The position numbers and the translations under genes were made by a program. This document shows, piece by piece, positions 16,951 through 24,186 of a stretch of 64,000 nt of DNA (positions within the stretch are counted from its first letter, which is position 1; each line of letters opens with the position of its first letter). The notes beneath the pieces were generated by a model. The model saw nothing but the letters and a program-made list of their open reading frames with translations. It ran no database searches and was not told the origin of the DNA. The stretch is from Neisseria lisongii (GTDB taxonomy: Bacteria; Pseudomonadota; Gammaproteobacteria; Burkholderiales; Neisseriaceae): assembly GCF_028463985.1 (NCBI RefSeq), contig NZ_CP116766.1:2001001-2065000 (forward strand). Direction: 5' to 3'.

Positions 16951-17973
16951 TCAGTTGATGGTGTAGCCTTTCAGATATTGGATACGCTCACGGGTCATGC
17001 GGGTGTCGCATTGCAGGCGCAGGTATTCGGCTTGGGGCTGGCTGTCGGCACCGGCGGCGCTTTGGGTGCAGTTGCGGCTTTTCTGCTTAATCCAGTTGCG
17101 CTGTTCTTCCACCAGCGTTTTTTGCACTTCCCGCTCCATACCGTTCCAAACGTGGTTGATTTCGCCTTCGGCCTGACGGTTTTGCTCACGGGCATCGCTC
17201 AAGTCGTCGGCATTGAGGGCGGGAACTTTCGGTTTGGCATCGTCGGGGCTGAGGATTTCGGTGTTTTCGTCCATTTCGCTGTCGGGCAGGGGTTCGTCTT
17301 CCATTTCCAAACCGGCGGCGTTGTTGTCCAAAATATCCTGCGGGTCGGCTTCGGGCGGCTCGGTGAACGGCTCGCTGCGGCTCATGCGCAGGGCTTCTTC
17401 TTTGCTGACGGCTTTGCCGTCTATCATCAGCAGGCTTTTCACGCCGTAGGGCAGCAGGGCGGCGGAAGCGTTTTGGGCAAGCTGGGCGACGGTGTTGTCT
17501 TCAAAGCGTACGCTGTCGCCTTCGGGCAGATATTGCAGGGGAACGCTGAAGCGGTTGCCGCTATAATTGAAACGGCTTCCGAGGATTTTTTGGCCGATGA
17601 TGTCGGCGATGGTGCTGCTACCGTAAATCAGCGGGCTGTTGGCGGCGGCGGTGTCGGCGATGTCGTTGGGAATGCCGACGCTCAATTCGGCGCTGCACAG
17701 GCTGCGGTTGCCGTCCTGTATGGTTTGGGCATTGTTCAGACTGATGTCGAGCTGGGTGGCGGCGGCGATGATTTTGTCGGCATCGACAAACTGGCGGCTG
17801 TCGTTGCGCATAAAGGCACGGGCTTCGCGGCGGACGGTTTCCTGAAGCTGGTCGCGTATGCTTTGAATCACGGCGGGGCTGTCGCAGGAAAGGGCGGCCG
17901 GTTGCGGTTTGTCGTCGCTGCAGGCGGCGAGTGCCAGTGTAATCAGGGGCAGGAAGATGAGTTTGCGGGACAT
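16951..17973 (-). CDS. Lipoprotein with DUF1311/LprI-like C-terminal region
   Basis: A 340-residue putative lipoprotein. The signal peptide MSRKLIFLPLITLALAAC ends in a clear lipobox, with Cys18 as lipidated residue. The middle part is low in motifs, with an acidic, Pro-rich linker (about residues 205-265). The C-terminus has spaced Trp, Gln, Arg and Cys residues (INHVWNGMEREVQ, EQRNWIKQKSRNC, YLRLQCDTRMTRERIQYL), the pattern of DUF1311, a domain that includes lysozyme-inhibitor-like LprI. Function is otherwise unknown. Probably anchored to a membrane and exposed to the periplasm. Transcribed alone. Confidence 0.85.
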   Translation of the reverse strand: MSRKLIFLPLITLALAACSDDKPQPAALSCDSPAVIQSIRDQLQETVRREARAFMRNDSRQFVDADKIIAAATQLDISLNNAQTIQDGNRSLCSAELSVGIPNDIADTAAANSPLIYGSSTIADIIGQKILGSRFNYSGNRFSVPLQYLPEGDSVRFEDNTVAQLAQNASAALLPYGVKSLLMIDGKAVSKEEALRMSRSEPFTEPPEADPQDILDNNAAGLEMEDEPLPDSEMDENTEILSPDDAKPKVPALNADDLSDAREQNRQAEGEINHVWNGMEREVQKTLVEEQRNWIKQKSRNCTQSAAGADSQPQAEYLRLQCDTRMTRERIQYLKGYTIN

Positions 17974-17990
17974 GGCAGCTCCTTGCAGAA

Positions 17991-18102
17991 TATAGTGAAT
18001 TTAATTTGAAAGTAAGATAAGGCGGCGAGCCGCAGGCAGTATAAATAATACGGCAAGGCGAGCCAACGCTGTCATACTTTCAAATTAAATTTAATTTAGT
18101 GG
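17991..18102. mobile_element. Correia-type miniature element, about 110 bp
   Basis: TATAGTGAATTTAATTTGAAAGTA and its inverse TACTTTCAAATTAAATTTAA enclose the core in reverse orientation (GGCGGCGAGCCGCAGGCAGTATAAATAATACGGCAAGGCGAGCCAACGCTG). The right end is degenerate. It lies directly upstream of the DUF1311-like lipoprotein and could influence its expression. Confidence 0.75.
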
Positions 18103-18124
18103 ATTTTCAGACGGCTATCATAAC

Positions 18125-18165
18125 AAAAGCACTTGTAACAGTTAAGCCGCTACAAGTGCTTTTTT
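18125..18165. terminator. Intrinsic terminator downstream of gltS
   Basis: AAAAGCACTTGTA and TACAAGTGCTTTTTT form a stem with a 13-base loop and T runs on both strands, 30 bases past the gltS stop. Unlike its neighbours it contains no DUS. Confidence 0.82.
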
Positions 18166-18194
18166 AGGTTTTTGCGTTTATTAACGCTCGCCGG

Positions 18195-19424
18195 TTATTT
18201 CAGGAAATTCACAAAGCCGGAAAGAATCAGCGCATTGATGATGTCCACGAAGAACGCGCCCACCATCGGTACAATCAAAAATGCCTTGTGCGACGGGCCG
18301 AAAGTTTGGGTAACCGACTGCATATTGGCAACCGCAGTCGGCGTTGCGCCCAAGCCGAAGCCGCAATGGCCGGCGGAAACAACGGCAGCGTCGTAGTCGC
18401 GACCCATAATCACATAGGTAACAAACGTAGCGTAGATAATCATCACCACAGTTTGCACCGCCAAAATCACGGTTACCGGGCCGGCCAAACCGGTCAGTTC
18501 CCACAGTTTCAGGTTCAGCAGCGCCATAGCGAGGAACAGCGACAAGGCAGCATTGCCGAATACGTCAACCGCACGGTCGAACATATCCATTTTGAACACG
18601 GCAGTCAGAATATTGCGCAAAATCACGCCGCCGAACAGACACCATACGAATTTAGGCAGATTTAGGAACGCAGGGAAATATTCGGCATCCACGCTGTCCA
18701 TGATTTGGCCGAACACCAGACAGGCGGCAAACAAAGCCAGCGTTTCTACCGCAGAATCGGCGGTAATCAGGCGGGTTTGTTGAGCTTTTTCAAACACATT
18801 GTCGGTGCTGGCAGAGGCTTGGTCGTCCACTTTTACCGCATTTTCCACCGGTTTGCGGCCTTGGCGGTTAATCAGACGGCGTGCCACCGGGCCGCCGATC
18901 AGGCCGCCGAATACCAAGCCGAATGTTGCCGAAGCCATGCCCAAAGCAGTGGCACCGGTCAGGCCGTAGTCTTTTTCAAACGCAGGACCCCAAGCACCGG
19001 CCGTACCGTGGCCGCCGGTCAGCGTAATTGATCCGGTAATCAGACCAATCAGTGGATCCAAGCCCAACACAGAAGCCAAGCCGACACCGATCACGTCTTG
19101 GACGATAATGAATGCACCCACAACCACAGTGAAAATCACCAGCGGCAAGCCGCCCGCTTTCAGGCGGGAAAAGTCGGCACTCAAACCGATGGACGAGAAG
19201 AAAATCAGCATAAATGCGTCTTGCAGCGGTTTTTCAAATTTGAAGCTGACACCGTGGGTTTGATACAGCACAAACAGAATAATTGCTGCAATCAAACCGC
19301 CGGCCACCGGCTCAGGAATATTGAAATCACGCAGAAAACGGATTTTCTGCACCAAAAATTTGCCCAACAGCAATACCAGCGTTGCGGCAATCAGCGTGTA
19401 ATAACTATTAACTTCCCATTCCAT
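18195..19424 (-). CDS. gltS: Sodium/glutamate symporter
   Basis: A 409-residue inner-membrane protein of the ESS (GltS) family with about ten or more hydrophobic segments. It imports glutamate with Na+. The family-typical Gly-rich block SITLTGGHGTAGAWG is near residue 133, and a second one, SAGHCGFGLGATPTAVANM, near 347. Length is normal. A good sigma-70 promoter precedes it and an intrinsic terminator follows, so it is a single-gene unit. Confidence 0.96.
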   Translation of the reverse strand: MEWEVNSYYTLIAATLVLLLGKFLVQKIRFLRDFNIPEPVAGGLIAAIILFVLYQTHGVSFKFEKPLQDAFMLIFFSSIGLSADFSRLKAGGLPLVIFTVVVGAFIIVQDVIGVGLASVLGLDPLIGLITGSITLTGGHGTAGAWGPAFEKDYGLTGATALGMASATFGLVFGGLIGGPVARRLINRQGRKPVENAVKVDDQASASTDNVFEKAQQTRLITADSAVETLALFAACLVFGQIMDSVDAEYFPAFLNLPKFVWCLFGGVILRNILTAVFKMDMFDRAVDVFGNAALSLFLAMALLNLKLWELTGLAGPVTVILAVQTVVMIIYATFVTYVIMGRDYDAAVVSAGHCGFGLGATPTAVANMQSVTQTFGPSHKAFLIVPMVGAFFVDIINALILSGFVNFLK

Positions 19425-19470
19425 AATCGTTTTTTCCTAACAAGAGTTGATCGGTGAGAATTGTGTGCAG

Positions 19471-19499
19471 ATATTAGGCGAAGCGGTAAGTTTTGTCAA
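19471..19499 (-). promoter_or_regulatory. Sigma-70 promoter of gltS
   Basis: On the minus strand: perfect TTGACA, a 17-base spacer, then TAATAT. The gltS ATG is 47 bases downstream. Confidence 0.75.
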
Positions 19500-19642
19500 A
19501 AAATTGTGAAATCAGACAAAAAAAGAGGGTTTTATAGTAGATTTGTTGAATTTTTGGCACACATTGTAAATCCACATTGCCGCAATAGCGGTTTTCGCTT
19601 TTGCTGAAACCCGCTTCATTCGTTTTCAGACGGCCTGCTTGT

Positions 19643-20401
19643 TCAAATATGATGCACAATCAGTTTTTTGCCTTGGTAGTCCAACACATCGACTTCCATA
19701 TCAAACAGATGTTTGATGTTTTCGGCGGTGAACACGGCTTCGGGCGTGCCGGTGAGGGCGACTTTGCCGTTTTTCATGGCGACGATGTGATCGGCGTAGG
19801 CGGCGGCCTGATTGATGTCGTGCAGAACGACAACGGTGGTGCGCCGGTATTCTTTGGTCAGGCGACTCAGTTGCTGCATCAGCGAGCGGGCGTAATACAT
19901 ATCGAGATTGTTGAGCGGCTCGTCAAGCAGTACATAATCGGTCTGCTGGCAAAACACCATCGCAATCATGGCACGCTGGCGCTGGCCGCCGGAAAGCTCG
20001 GTCAGATAACGTCCGGCAAACGATTGTAGTTGGAACTCTTCGAGTGCAGCGGCAACAATGCGGCGGTCGTTTTCAGACGGCCTGCCTTGGTGGTGCGGAT
20101 AACGGCCGAACATCAGCAAATCACGCACGGAAATTCGGCTCATAATGCTGTTTTCCTGCGTCAGAATCGACAACACTTTTGCCAATTCTGCAGTCGGCGT
20201 GTCGCTGATATTGCGTCCGCCGTAGCAAATGCTGCCTTGGGTCAGCGGCTGCAGGCGTGCCATAAACGAGAGCAGGGTGGATTTGCCGGCACCGTTGGGG
20301 CCGATAAGGGCGGTGATGCCGCCTTGGGGAATATCGAGGCTGACATTGTCGAGAATGCGGTTGCCGCCGATGGTATGGCTGACGTTTTTAATCGTAATCA
20401 T
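19643..20401 (-). CDS. fetE: Iron-siderophore ABC transporter ATP-binding protein FetE
   Basis: A 252-residue FepC/FecE-type ATPase. Walker A is GPNGAGKSTLLSF, the signature is ELSGGQRQRAMIAM, and Walker B is DYVLLDEPLNNLD. It powers FetC-FetD. It starts 4 bases after the fetD stop. In pathogenic Neisseria the fetA receptor is followed by a binding protein, two permeases and an ATPase; the same set is found here, so the fet name rests on context and FetA identity. Confidence 0.9.
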   Translation of the reverse strand: MITIKNVSHTIGGNRILDNVSLDIPQGGITALIGPNGAGKSTLLSFMARLQPLTQGSICYGGRNISDTPTAELAKVLSILTQENSIMSRISVRDLLMFGRYPHHQGRPSENDRRIVAAALEEFQLQSFAGRYLTELSGGQRQRAMIAMVFCQQTDYVLLDEPLNNLDMYYARSLMQQLSRLTKEYRRTTVVVLHDINQAAAYADHIVAMKNGKVALTGTPEAVFTAENIKHLFDMEVDVLDYQGKKLIVHHI

Positions 20402-20405
20402 GGTT

Positions 20406-21380
20406 TCAGCGTTTTTTCCGGAAAATCAGATAAAGGAACACAAAGCCGCCGGCAAATTCGACCACTGCACTCAACACGCCCTGCATACCGAGTAGATGTT
20501 CAAACAGCGTCTGGCCGCCAATCAGCAGAATGCCGCCGATACAGAATGCCGTCGGCAGGCGGACAGCGTGTCTGACGGTCGGCGAAAAATAATTGGCAAG
20601 CGCCGCAGTGAGCAGCCCGAAAAAGCTCACCGGCCCGACCACGGCGGTGGAAACGGCAACCAACACCGCCACCCACAGCAGCAGACGCAGGCTGAGGCGG
20701 GAGTAGGCAATCCCCAGATTCACCGCCTGACTGCGGCCGAGCAGCAACACATCAAGCCGGTGGCGTTCGCGGGCGAGGGCAACGGCGCTCAATGCCGCCA
20801 CCGCCAAACCGATGCCCACCAAATCCGTGTTTAAGGTATTGAACGAAGCAAACATATTGGCTTGGGCGGCGATAAATTCTTCAGGATCAATCATGCGTTG
20901 CAGCAGAGCGGAAATGCTGCGGAAGAAAATGCCGAACACCACCCCGATTAAAATCATGCGGGTCAAATCCCGCCCGCCCTGTTTCATCAGCGTATAAAAC
21001 AGCAGCAGCGAACCGCCGAGCATCATCAATACTTCAAAACCGAATTTACCCAGAGGCGGCAGCGCCGTATAGCCGATGCCGCCGAGCGCAAATACCATCA
21101 ATGTCTGCAGAAAAATATACAGACTGTCAAAACCGAGAATCGACGGCGTAAGAATCGGATTATTGGTCAGCGTTTGAAACAAAACCGTGGACACGCTCAC
21201 CGCATACGCCGCCAGCAGCAGCGCCGCCAGCTTGGTCAGCCGCAGCGTCAGCACAAATTGCCAGTCGCCGCGGACATTGAGCGTCAGAAACAGAACACAA
21301 CAAACCACCAGCAGCGCAAACGCCGCCCACAGCGGCTTGGCACCACCGCCGAGCCATTCAGAACGATTTTCAGACGGCAT
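20406..21380 (-). CDS. fetD: Iron-siderophore ABC transporter permease FetD
   Basis: A 324-residue FecCD/BtuC-type permease with about nine hydrophobic segments. Its ATG lies within a DUS (ATGCCGTCTGAAAA), so the protein begins MPSENR, and it overlaps the fetC stop by 11 bases. A later start is possible because these first residues have no family support, but the overlap suggests coupling to fetC. It probably pairs with FetC to form the channel. Confidence 0.88.
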   Translation of the reverse strand: MPSENRSEWLGGGAKPLWAAFALLVVCCVLFLTLNVRGDWQFVLTLRLTKLAALLLAAYAVSVSTVLFQTLTNNPILTPSILGFDSLYIFLQTLMVFALGGIGYTALPPLGKFGFEVLMMLGGSLLLFYTLMKQGGRDLTRMILIGVVFGIFFRSISALLQRMIDPEEFIAAQANMFASFNTLNTDLVGIGLAVAALSAVALARERHRLDVLLLGRSQAVNLGIAYSRLSLRLLLWVAVLVAVSTAVVGPVSFFGLLTAALANYFSPTVRHAVRLPTAFCIGGILLIGGQTLFEHLLGMQGVLSAVVEFAGGFVFLYLIFRKKR

Positions 21381-22344
21381 GGGCAGGCTTCCTTAACAAC
21401 AACCACAAAAACAACACCGTTCCCAATACCCCGAACACAGTCGATACCGGAATTTCAAACGGATACACAATCAAACGGCCGGCAATATCGCACAGCAACA
21501 CCAACGCCGCCCCCGTCAAAGCCACCGCCGGCAGGCTTTGGCGCAGCCGGTCGCCCATCAGACGGCTGATAATATTGGGGACAACCAGACCGATAAACGG
21601 AATATTGCCCACCGTAACCACCACCAGCGACGTAATCAGCGCCACAATCACCAAACCCGCCCACAATACCGTGCGGTAATTCAAACCCAGATTCACACTC
21701 ACCGTTTCGCCCAAACCGAGAATCGTCAGCTGATCGGCAATCAAATACGCCGCCAGCGCCAGAATCCCCGTCAGCCACAACAATTCATAACGCCCGAGCA
21801 ACACCCCCGAAAAATCGCCCTGTTGCCACACCGAAAGCATTTGCAGCATATCGTTTTCATACGCCAGAAACAGCGTTGCCGACTCAATAATCCCACCGAA
21901 AATAATCCCCACCAGCGGCACCATCAACTGCGCCGAAGGCGGCAGGCGGCGGATTAACGCCATAAACACCAACATCCCCGCCAGCGCCGCCAATGCCGAC
22001 ACCGACATCTTCACCATCAGCGCCGCTGACGGCACAAACAACGCCATCAGCAGCAGCCCCAAAGCCGCACTCTGGCTCGCCCCCACCATCGAAGGCTCAA
22101 CGAAACGGTTGCGCATCAAAATCTGCATAATCATCCCCGCCACCGCCATCGACGCACCGGTCAGCACAACCGCCAGTGTCCGAGGCAGACGGCTGACCCA
22201 CATCAGCTGCAAATCATCAGAAAATTCCAACAGCTTGCGCCACTGAAAATCCGCCACCCCGACCGACAGACTGACGGCAGACAACACCGCCAGCGCCGCC
22301 ACAGCAGCCAGATTCAAAGACAAAAGTCGCTTGGTAAACATCAT
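21370..22344 (-). CDS. fetC: Iron-siderophore ABC transporter permease FetC
   Basis: A 324-residue FecCD-type permease. The family motif SRLPRTLAVVLTGASMAVAGMIMQ (about residues 51-74) and GNIPFIGLVVPNIISRLMG (near 247) are clear. Its last residues Ala-Val-stop are encoded by the same DUS that supplies the fetD start codon. An 813-base gene-free gap, rich in repeats, separates it from fetB upstream. Confidence 0.9.
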   Translation of the reverse strand: MMFTKRLLSLNLAAVAALAVLSAVSLSVGVADFQWRKLLEFSDDLQLMWVSRLPRTLAVVLTGASMAVAGMIMQILMRNRFVEPSMVGASQSAALGLLLMALFVPSAALMVKMSVSALAALAGMLVFMALIRRLPPSAQLMVPLVGIIFGGIIESATLFLAYENDMLQMLSVWQQGDFSGVLLGRYELLWLTGILALAAYLIADQLTILGLGETVSVNLGLNYRTVLWAGLVIVALITSLVVVTVGNIPFIGLVVPNIISRLMGDRLRQSLPAVALTGAALVLLCDIAGRLIVYPFEIPVSTVFGVLGTVLFLWLLLRKPAHAV

Positions 22345-22458
22345 AACAGACGGGTATCCGTGGTGATTGGGGGGAAATCTTCGGGGTTGGTAAAGTGTGA
22401 TATTTTTTCGGTTAATCCACTATAGTTAAAACACCGAATTTTCCATACAAAAGCAGGC

Positions 22459-22549
22459 GTAGGTTGAGGTTAGCGAGGCACGAGCGTAACTCAACAAAAT
22501 CTTATGTTTCAAGGTGTTTTCAATCGTGTTGGGTCTAGACCCAACCTAC
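22459..22549. repeat. REP-like double-hairpin repeat with GTAGGTTG ends
   Basis: GTAGGTTG and CAACCTAC form the outer ends. Inside are two hairpins: GTTGAGGTT/AACTCAAC (22464-22493) and the 18-base palindrome GTTGGGTCTAGACCCAAC (22528-22545). The layout resembles REP/BIME-type repeats. Confidence 0.55.
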
Positions 22550-22655
22550 ACCCTGTTTAAAAACCGTATGAATGATTCAGTGTATTTACTATATATTTCA
22601 CGATATTCAGTTTTTAATGATAAAACCGTCAAACCATCAATGTCCGGCAACCTTG

Positions 22656-22888
22656 TTCCCTCTCCTGTGGGAGAGGGCTAGGGAGAGGGTAAAATCTTAA
22701 CAGCTTCAGCAACAAGCAAACCGCATGGCAGAAAAGCCCTCAACGGGAGAGGGAGAAAAAGTGTAGTTGCCGAACAGTTTTGAAAACCACTTGGCAAAGT
22801 TATCTTTTCTAAATCCAACCAGCAACTTAACTCAATCCACCAACCTGTCCCCCGTCCCGCTGGCGGGAAGGGGTTAGGGGAAGGGTGG
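22656..22888. repeat. Two CCCTCTCC/GGGAGAGGG-type repeats
   Basis: 22656-22690 has TTCCCTCTCCTGTGGGAGAGG followed by CTAGGGAGAGGG. 22847-22888 has a variant, CCCCGTCCCGCTGGCGGG and AAGGGGTTAGGGGAAGGG. Related copies lie at 37712-37748 and 37791-37830. No coding potential is seen in the space between. Confidence 0.55.
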
Positions 22889-22900
22889 CACGTTGCCTGA

Positions 22901-23064
22901 TATCGTGAATTTACTTTAAAAGTATTACAGCGTTGGCTCGCCCGGCTCAAAGAGAACGGTTTTTGTAACCGGATTAAACAACAATCCGGACAAAACCTGT
23001 CCCGTACTACCTGTACTGTCTGCGGCTCGCCGCCTTGTACTACTTTTAAAGTGAATCCACTACA
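22901..23064. mobile_element. Long-form Correia element (about 164 bp)
   Basis: TATCGTGAATTTACTTTAAAAGTA and TACTTTTAAAGTGAATCCACTACA form the ends. The core carries the extra internal segment beginning GGCTCAAAGAGAACGG that is found only in the long CREE class, the one known to contain an IHF site. It is the only long form in the window. Confidence 0.8.
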
Positions 23065-23098
23065 GTAGTTTTAGCTTCTCAAAAAACCTCTTCGCTGA

Positions 23099-23128
23099 TT
23101 TTCAGACGGCCTCAATGCCGTCTGAAAA
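23099..23128 (-). terminator. DUS inverted-repeat terminator after fetB
   Basis: TTTTCAGACGGC and GCCGTCTGAAAA flank a 6-base loop, 30 bases past the fetB stop. It should reduce read-through from fetA-fetB into fetCDE. Confidence 0.78.
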
Positions 23129-23157
23129 CCAACTTCCCATTTCAATCAGGAAAAAAC

Positions 23158-24108
23158 CTACTTCGCCGCTTGAAACGCATCGGTAACCTGTTTCGCCGCA
23201 TTCAGCAATTCCTGAGCGCCGCCGGCCGCCAGATAGGTTTCCGGCACCAGATACACCACGTGGCCTTTTTTCCATGCCGTGGTTTCGGCGACCAGCGGAT
23301 TATCCAGCACATCTTTCGCCGCCGTGCCGTCTTCACCGATGGCGGCGGAGCGGTCCAAAACAAACAGCCAGTCCGGATTTTTTTCCTTAATATATTCAAA
23401 CGTTACCGGTTGGCCGTGGCTACCTTCCTTAATCGACTCGTCTGCCGCAGGCACGCCGATGTCCCGGTGCAGCCAGCCGCCCAAGCGGGATTGGGCGCCG
23501 AATGCCGACATTTTGCCGCCGTTGACCAACACCACCAAACCTTTGCCCTTGCCCTCGGCCGCCTGTTTCGCCGCCTCAAACGCCGCATCGATTTCCGCTT
23601 TCACCTGTTCCGCTTCGGCCTGTTTGCCGAAAATCTGCGCCAAAGCATCAATCCGCTCTTTGGCACTGTTTTTCAAATCGGCGGTGTCGGCCGTCATCTC
23701 AATTGTCGGCGCAATCGCATTCAACTGGTCAAACGCCTTGGCGGCACGGCTTCCGATAATAATCAGCTGCGGCTTGTAGGCATTGAGCGCTTCATAATCC
23801 GGCTCAAACAGCGTCCCCGCAGGCTGGGCGTTTTTCAGATATTCCGCCAAATAAGGCAGACGGTTTTGATTGACCGACATCCCTGTCGGCACACCCAATT
23901 TGTTTAACGTATCCAGCATACCCAAATCATAAACCGCAATCCGTTGCGGATTTTGCGGCACCGTCGCCTCGCCTCGAGTCGTGTTTACCGTCAGCGACTG
24001 CACGGCCGCCGAAGCCGCCGGTTCGGACTGCGTATGATTCTGCGGCGAACATGCCCCCAGCGCCAAAGCGCAGCAAAGTGCCAGCGAACTCAAACGTAAC
24101 ATCATCAT
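23158..24108 (-). CDS. fetB: Iron-siderophore periplasmic binding lipoprotein FetB
   Basis: A 316-residue FepB/FatB-type binding protein. The signal peptide ends in LGAC, with Cys20 as lipidated residue. The binding-fold blocks PQRIAVYDLGMLDTLNKLGV and ALNAYKPQLIIIGSRAAK are typical. I chose the first of three successive ATGs (24108); AGGA stands 8 bases upstream. 24105 or 24102 are equally possible. A DUS terminator separates it from fetA upstream. Confidence 0.9.
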   Translation of the reverse strand: MMMLRLSSLALCCALALGACSPQNHTQSEPAASAAVQSLTVNTTRGEATVPQNPQRIAVYDLGMLDTLNKLGVPTGMSVNQNRLPYLAEYLKNAQPAGTLFEPDYEALNAYKPQLIIIGSRAAKAFDQLNAIAPTIEMTADTADLKNSAKERIDALAQIFGKQAEAEQVKAEIDAAFEAAKQAAEGKGKGLVVLVNGGKMSAFGAQSRLGGWLHRDIGVPAADESIKEGSHGQPVTFEYIKEKNPDWLFVLDRSAAIGEDGTAAKDVLDNPLVAETTAWKKGHVVYLVPETYLAAGGAQELLNAAKQVTDAFQAAK

Positions 24109-24130
24109 CTTTCCTTTCCTGATAGGGGAG

Positions 24131-24163
24131 ATGCCGTCTGAAAAACGCATTTTCAGACGGCAT
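24131..24163 (-). terminator. DUS inverted-repeat (AT dialect) between fetA and fetB
   Basis: ATGCCGTCTGAAAA and TTTTCAGACGGCAT form a near-perfect hairpin 24 bases past the fetA stop. It is one of few AT-dialect pairs here. It probably attenuates rather than fully blocks fetB transcription. Confidence 0.75.
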
Positions 24164-24186
24164 GGTTTATCGGCAAAAGCCTTAGA

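Noticed and set aside
16936..18009. 357-codon plus-strand ORF opposite the DUF1311-like lipoprotein gene
   Set aside because: Antisense shadow; the minus strand has a clear signal peptide and DUF1311-like end.
22345..23157. Possible CRISPR or gene in the fetB-fetC gap
   Set aside because: Repeats are not regularly spaced and have different sequences; the only ORF (about 90 codons at 22678-22950) reads through repeats.
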